A DNA stretch of 6,201 nt from contig JANXXF010000001.1 in assembly GCA_025350775.1 (NCBI GenBank), forward strand, positions 1 to 6,201, given 5' to 3'. Positions 5,818 through 6,201 of this stretch are shown here, in pieces (positions within the stretch are counted from its first letter, which is position 1; each line of letters starts with the position of its first letter). The notes under the pieces were generated by a model. That model was not told the DNA's origin. It searched no databases and saw only the letters and a list, made by a program, of their open reading frames with translations. This DNA is from Actinomycetes bacterium. GTDB taxonomy: Bacteria; Actinomycetota; Thermoleophilia; Gaiellales; Gaiellaceae. The position numbers and the translations under genes are program-made.

Positions 5818-6201
5818 CTATTGTACGCCCGCGAGCAGGTCGGCCACCGGGCCGTGTCCCGGAACGATCAGGGCGGGGTCGAGCTCGGCGAGCGGGGCCA
5901 GCACGAACCGGCGCTCGGCAAGCCGCGGATGGGGCACCTCGAGGCCCGGCTCGCTCACCACCAGGTCGCCATGGACGAGCAGGTCGAGGTCGATGCTGCG
6001 CGGGCCGAAGCGCGGGCCGTCGCCGCGGCTGCGCCCGAGCCGCTGCTCCACCGCGAGCAGCCGCGTGAGCAATTCCCGCGGGCCGAGCTCCGTCTCGACG
6101 GCGCAGACGCCGTTGAGGAACCACGGCTGGTCGGCGTAGCCCCACGGCGCCGTCTCGACGAACGACGAGACGACGACCACGGCGACGCCGGGCTCGGCCG
6201 C
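5818..6201 (-). CDS. folK: HPPK, folate-pathway pyrophosphokinase (N-terminus beyond window)
   Basis: 6-hydroxymethyl-7,8-dihydropterin pyrophosphokinase transfers pyrophosphate from ATP to the pterin, preparing it for joining to p-aminobenzoate in folate synthesis. The frame runs open to the right edge; 127 residues are visible of about 160, and the start (with the usual first strand and G-x-N-x-G-D) lies outside. A GTG at 6180 is not a believable start because the frame and the family similarity continue upstream of it. Visible motifs: VSSFVETAPWG (11-21), QPWFLN (25-30), LGRSRG, FGPRSIDLDLL (65-75) with the metal-binding aspartates D71 and D73, and PHPRLAERRFVLAPL (90-104). The fold and active site look intact. 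The last codons and stop coincide with a likely -10 box for the next gene. Confidence 0.96.
   Translation of the reverse strand, partial: AAEPGVAVVVVSSFVETAPWGYADQPWFLNGVCAVETELGPRELLTRLLAVEQRLGRSRGDGPRFGPRSIDLDLLVHGDLVVSEPGLEVPHPRLAERRFVLAPLAELDPALIVPGHGPVADLLAGVQ
5820..5825 (-). promoter_or_regulatory. Candidate -10 box of the DUF2469-coaX unit
   Basis: TACAAT on the minus strand matches TATAAT at five of six positions and is identical to the -10 box proposed for greA, including the G before it. It ends nine bases before the DUF2469 ATG and overlaps the last codons and stop of folK. No good -35 box is seen 17 or 18 bases upstream. It may give a nearly leaderless transcript of the two downstream genes. 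Confidence 0.4.

Noticed and set aside
5708..6145. Minus-strand frame of 145 codons overlapping folK and the DUF2469 gene
   Set aside because: It is an arginine- and alanine-rich shadow frame; the folK and DUF2469 frames contain the conserved residues.
1..6201. A new defence, mobile or RNA-based system
   Set aside because: Apart from the ordinary VapBC pair, every gene fits a known housekeeping or transporter family or DUF2469. There are no repeats arrays, integrases, transposases or large unexplained gaps.

Overview
The window is a very GC-rich, densely packed piece of bacterial chromosome carrying mostly housekeeping genes. A DUF2469-type gene (a family I know mainly from Actinomycetota), several starts without a Shine-Dalgarno sequence, and the codon use point to a high-GC actinobacterium. 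A deep-branching group such as Thermoleophilia is my guess, but no ribosomal RNA or other decisive marker is present.

Layout from left to right. Minus strand: lysS (1-1020, C-terminal end outside the window). Plus strand: a VapBC-type toxin-antitoxin pair (1101-1331 and 1328-1738) whose reading frames overlap by four bases. Minus strand: greA (1725-2198), overlapping the toxin gene tail to tail. A 137-base divergent promoter region follows. Plus strand: dusB (2336-3409) and a major facilitator superfamily permease (3415-4677), five bases apart. Minus strand: folK (entering from the right edge, stop at 5818), a DUF2469-family gene (5445-5810) and coaX (4666-5418), probably one transcription unit, meeting the permease gene tail to tail. 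There are no RNA genes, insertion sequences, CRISPR arrays or obvious terminators.

The genes cover folate synthesis (folK), coenzyme A synthesis (coaX), tRNA modification (dusB), tRNA charging (lysS) and transcript cleavage (greA). The set folK-coaX-dusB-greA-lysS resembles gene neighbourhoods known from other Gram-positive bacteria. Here it appears broken into blocks of alternating strand, with the permease and the toxin-antitoxin pair as the extra pieces. All non-coding gaps are short, the longest being 137 bases, so no stretch over 300 bases lacks a gene.

I found no strong evidence for an undescribed system. The points most worth a second look are the DUF2469 gene between folK and coaX with its likely internal promoter, the repeated pattern of a -10-like hexamer 7-9 bases before a start codon without a ribosome binding site, and the VapBC module wedged between lysS and greA.
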